Shown here: piece after piece, positions 62,934-64,000 of the stretch | Layout of the letters: each line of letters starts with the position of its first letter | Position numbering within the stretch: position 1 is the stretch's first letter | Source of the DNA: Zobellia amurskyensis | Lineage (GTDB): Bacteria; Bacteroidota; Bacteroidia; Flavobacteriales; Flavobacteriaceae | Assembly: GCF_009725985.1 (NCBI RefSeq) | Contig: NZ_RCNR01000010.1 | Location: forward strand, 1 to 64,000 | Length of the DNA stretch: 64,000 nt | Direction of reading: 5' to 3' | The notes under the pieces: generated by a model | Database searches by the model: none | What the model was told of the DNA's origin: nothing | Seen by the model: only the letters and a program-made list of their open reading frames with translations | Program-made: the position numbers and the translations under genes

Positions 62934-63476
62934 ATGTCAAGAATTGGTAATAATCCGGTAGCTATTCCTGAGGGAGTTACTGTTGAGGTAAAGGATAACG
63001 AGGTTGTCGTAAAAGGCAAGTTGGGTGAGCTTACTCAAGAGTTTTCTGCCGTCGAGATAAAAATTGAAGAGAACCAGGTTTGGGTAACTAGACCTTCAGA
63101 TTCTAAAGAGCACAAGGCAAAGCATGGTCTTTACCGTTCTCTTGTTAGAAATATGATTGAAGGTGTTTCTAAAGGTTGGACAAAAGAACTAGAGCTTGTT
63201 GGTGTTGGTTATCGTGCTAGCAACCAAGGTCAGAAATTGGATGTCGCTTTAGGATTTTCACACAATATAGTAATAGACTTAGCTCCAGAAGTGAAAGTTG
63301 AAACTGTATCTGAAAAAGGAAAGAACCCAATAATTAAATTGACATCGTTCGACAAACAATTAGTGGGTCAAATAGCCGCTAAAATACGAGCATTTCGTAA
63401 GCCTGAACCTTACAAAGGAAAAGGGGTTAAGTTTGTTGGCGAGCAGTTAAGAAGAAAAGCAGGTAAATCAGCTTAA
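62934..63476 (+). CDS. rplF: 50S ribosomal protein L6
   Basis: L6 supports the factor-binding region of the 50S subunit. The 180-residue sequence (MSRIGNNPVAIPEGVTVEVKDNEVVVKGKLGEL; LVGVGYRASNQGQKLDVALGFSHNI; AAKIRAFRKPEPYKGKGVKFVGEQLRRKAGKSA) has the duplicated L6 fold and the usual C-terminal signature. rplR begins nine bases on. Confidence 0.98.
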   Translation: MSRIGNNPVAIPEGVTVEVKDNEVVVKGKLGELTQEFSAVEIKIEENQVWVTRPSDSKEHKAKHGLYRSLVRNMIEGVSKGWTKELELVGVGYRASNQGQKLDVALGFSHNIVIDLAPEVKVETVSEKGKNPIIKLTSFDKQLVGQIAAKIRAFRKPEPYKGKGVKFVGEQLRRKAGKSA

Positions 63477-63485
63477 TAGTATATC

Positions 63486-63842
63486 ATGGGATTATCAACA
63501 AGCGAAAGAAAACAGAGAATACGGAGAAGAATTAGAAAGGTTTCCACTGGAACAGCGGAAAGACCTAGATTGTCCGTTTTTAGAAGTAATAAAGAAATTT
63601 ATGCTCAGGTTATAGACGATAGACAAGGAGTCACATTGGCTTTTGTGTCGTCTAGAGATAAAGATTTGGCAAAAGAGAAAGGTACTAAGATAGAGATTGC
63701 AAACCTTGTAGGGAAGTCAATTGCTGCTAAGTGCAAAGAAGCAGGTATTGAAAAAGTTGCTTTTGATAGAGGTGGTAACCTTTACCACGGAAGAGTGAAA
63801 TCTTTGGCTGAAGGCGCAAGGGAAGCAGGACTTAATTTTTAA
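63486..63842 (+). CDS. rplR: 50S ribosomal protein L18
   Basis: L18 binds 5S rRNA. The 118-residue sequence ([73 protein letters not shown]) is canonical. rpsE begins eight bases after its stop. Confidence 0.98.
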   Translation: MGLSTSERKQRIRRRIRKVSTGTAERPRLSVFRSNKEIYAQVIDDRQGVTLAFVSSRDKDLAKEKGTKIEIANLVGKSIAAKCKEAGIEKVAFDRGGNLYHGRVKSLAEGAREAGLNF

Positions 63843-63850
63843 ATAAGAGT

Positions 63851-64000
63851 ATGTACCAGAAATATAAAAACGTAGAGACCGTAAAACCCGGTGGGTTGGA
63901 ACTTAAAGATAGATTGGTAGGCATACAACGTGTTACCAAAGTAACTAAAGGTGGTAGAGCTTTCGGTTTTTCGGCTATAGTTGTTGTAGGTGACGAGAGT
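63851..64000 (+). CDS. rpsE: 30S ribosomal protein S5, 5' end only
   Basis: The first 50 codons encode [20 protein letters not shown] and then [20 protein letters not shown], ending [10 protein letters not shown] at the window edge. [15 protein letters not shown] is the dsRNA-binding-like N-terminal signature of S5. The spc gene order (rplR-rpsE) supports the call. The rest of the gene is outside the window, so its C-terminal half cannot be checked. Confidence 0.95.
   Translation, partial: MYQKYKNVETVKPGGLELKDRLVGIQRVTKVTKGGRAFGFSAIVVVGDES

Noticed and set aside
1-64000. tRNA genes, rRNA, CRISPR arrays, prophage or insertion sequences
   Set aside because: I scanned by eye for tRNA T-loop sequences, regular spaced repeats and transposase or integrase motifs and saw none.

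Overview
The window is a 64 kb stretch of a Bacteroidota chromosome, almost certainly a marine Flavobacteriaceae member of the Zobellia/Maribacter/Arenibacter kind. The evidence is the AT-rich base composition, SusC/SusD transporter pairs, type IX secretion (T9SS) sorting domains with PorP and PorE-like partners, a hypoxanthine phosphoribosyltransferase-adenylate kinase fusion, the fusA-rpsJ junction without tuf, and TAnnTTTG-type promoter boxes instead of E. coli-like promoters. No tRNA, rRNA, CRISPR array, prophage or insertion sequence was found.

Layout. 1-2.7 kb: a minus-strand envelope or lipid group (ketoacyl synthase III-like gene broken by a frameshift, methyltransferase, family 2 glycosyltransferase). 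2.7-8.4 kb: gcvP, a UbiA-like membrane protein, an ECF sigma/anti-sigma pair, a rhodanese lipoprotein and a deoxyribonucleotidase. 8.4-14 kb: a purine block with purK-purE-(EF-hand membrane protein)-M3 peptidase on the minus strand, divergent from the hpt-adk fusion. 14-16.2 kb: obg, a DUF4136 lipoprotein and a small membrane protein. 16.2-23.7 kb: a giant alpha-2-macroglobulin-like protein with a thioester motif, a possible 32-residue membrane peptide, and an SDR/cupin pair. 23.8-29.8 kb: a three-gene T9SS operon (type B cargo, PorP/SprF, PorE-like). 30-39.5 kb: mpl, radC, a deacetylase-like protein, a HAD nucleotidase, a three-gene envelope cluster, rarA and a rhomboid protease. 39.5-52.2 kb: rlmB and two SusC/SusD loci. 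52.5-64 kb: the str-S10-spc ribosomal protein superoperon, running off the end inside rpsE.

The most interesting structure is in 39-52 kb. The roughly 1 kb gap between the two SusCD loci is a decayed copy of the 3' end of the rhomboid gene plus rlmB plus the same palindromic terminator. The two loci therefore descend from a tandem duplication of about 6-7 kb. The leader DNA and the first 110 residues of the two SusC proteins remain nearly the same, whereas the rest of SusC and all of SusD differ strongly. This suggests that one transporter body was exchanged while promoter, signal peptide and N-terminal domain were kept. Both SusC leaders carry a TATGC-NN-GCATA inverted repeat exactly 77 bases upstream of the start, and a stronger version lies before the ketoacyl synthase gene.

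Other points worth checking: the ketoacyl synthase frameshift in an A8 tract just before its active-site histidine; loss of expected catalytic residues in the deacetylase-like and SDR proteins; several genes with a promoter box only four bases before the ATG (possible leaderless mRNAs); and a terminator-like hairpin between rpsJ and rplC. Many starts given here are internal to longer open frames; they were chosen from family conservation and promoter positions.
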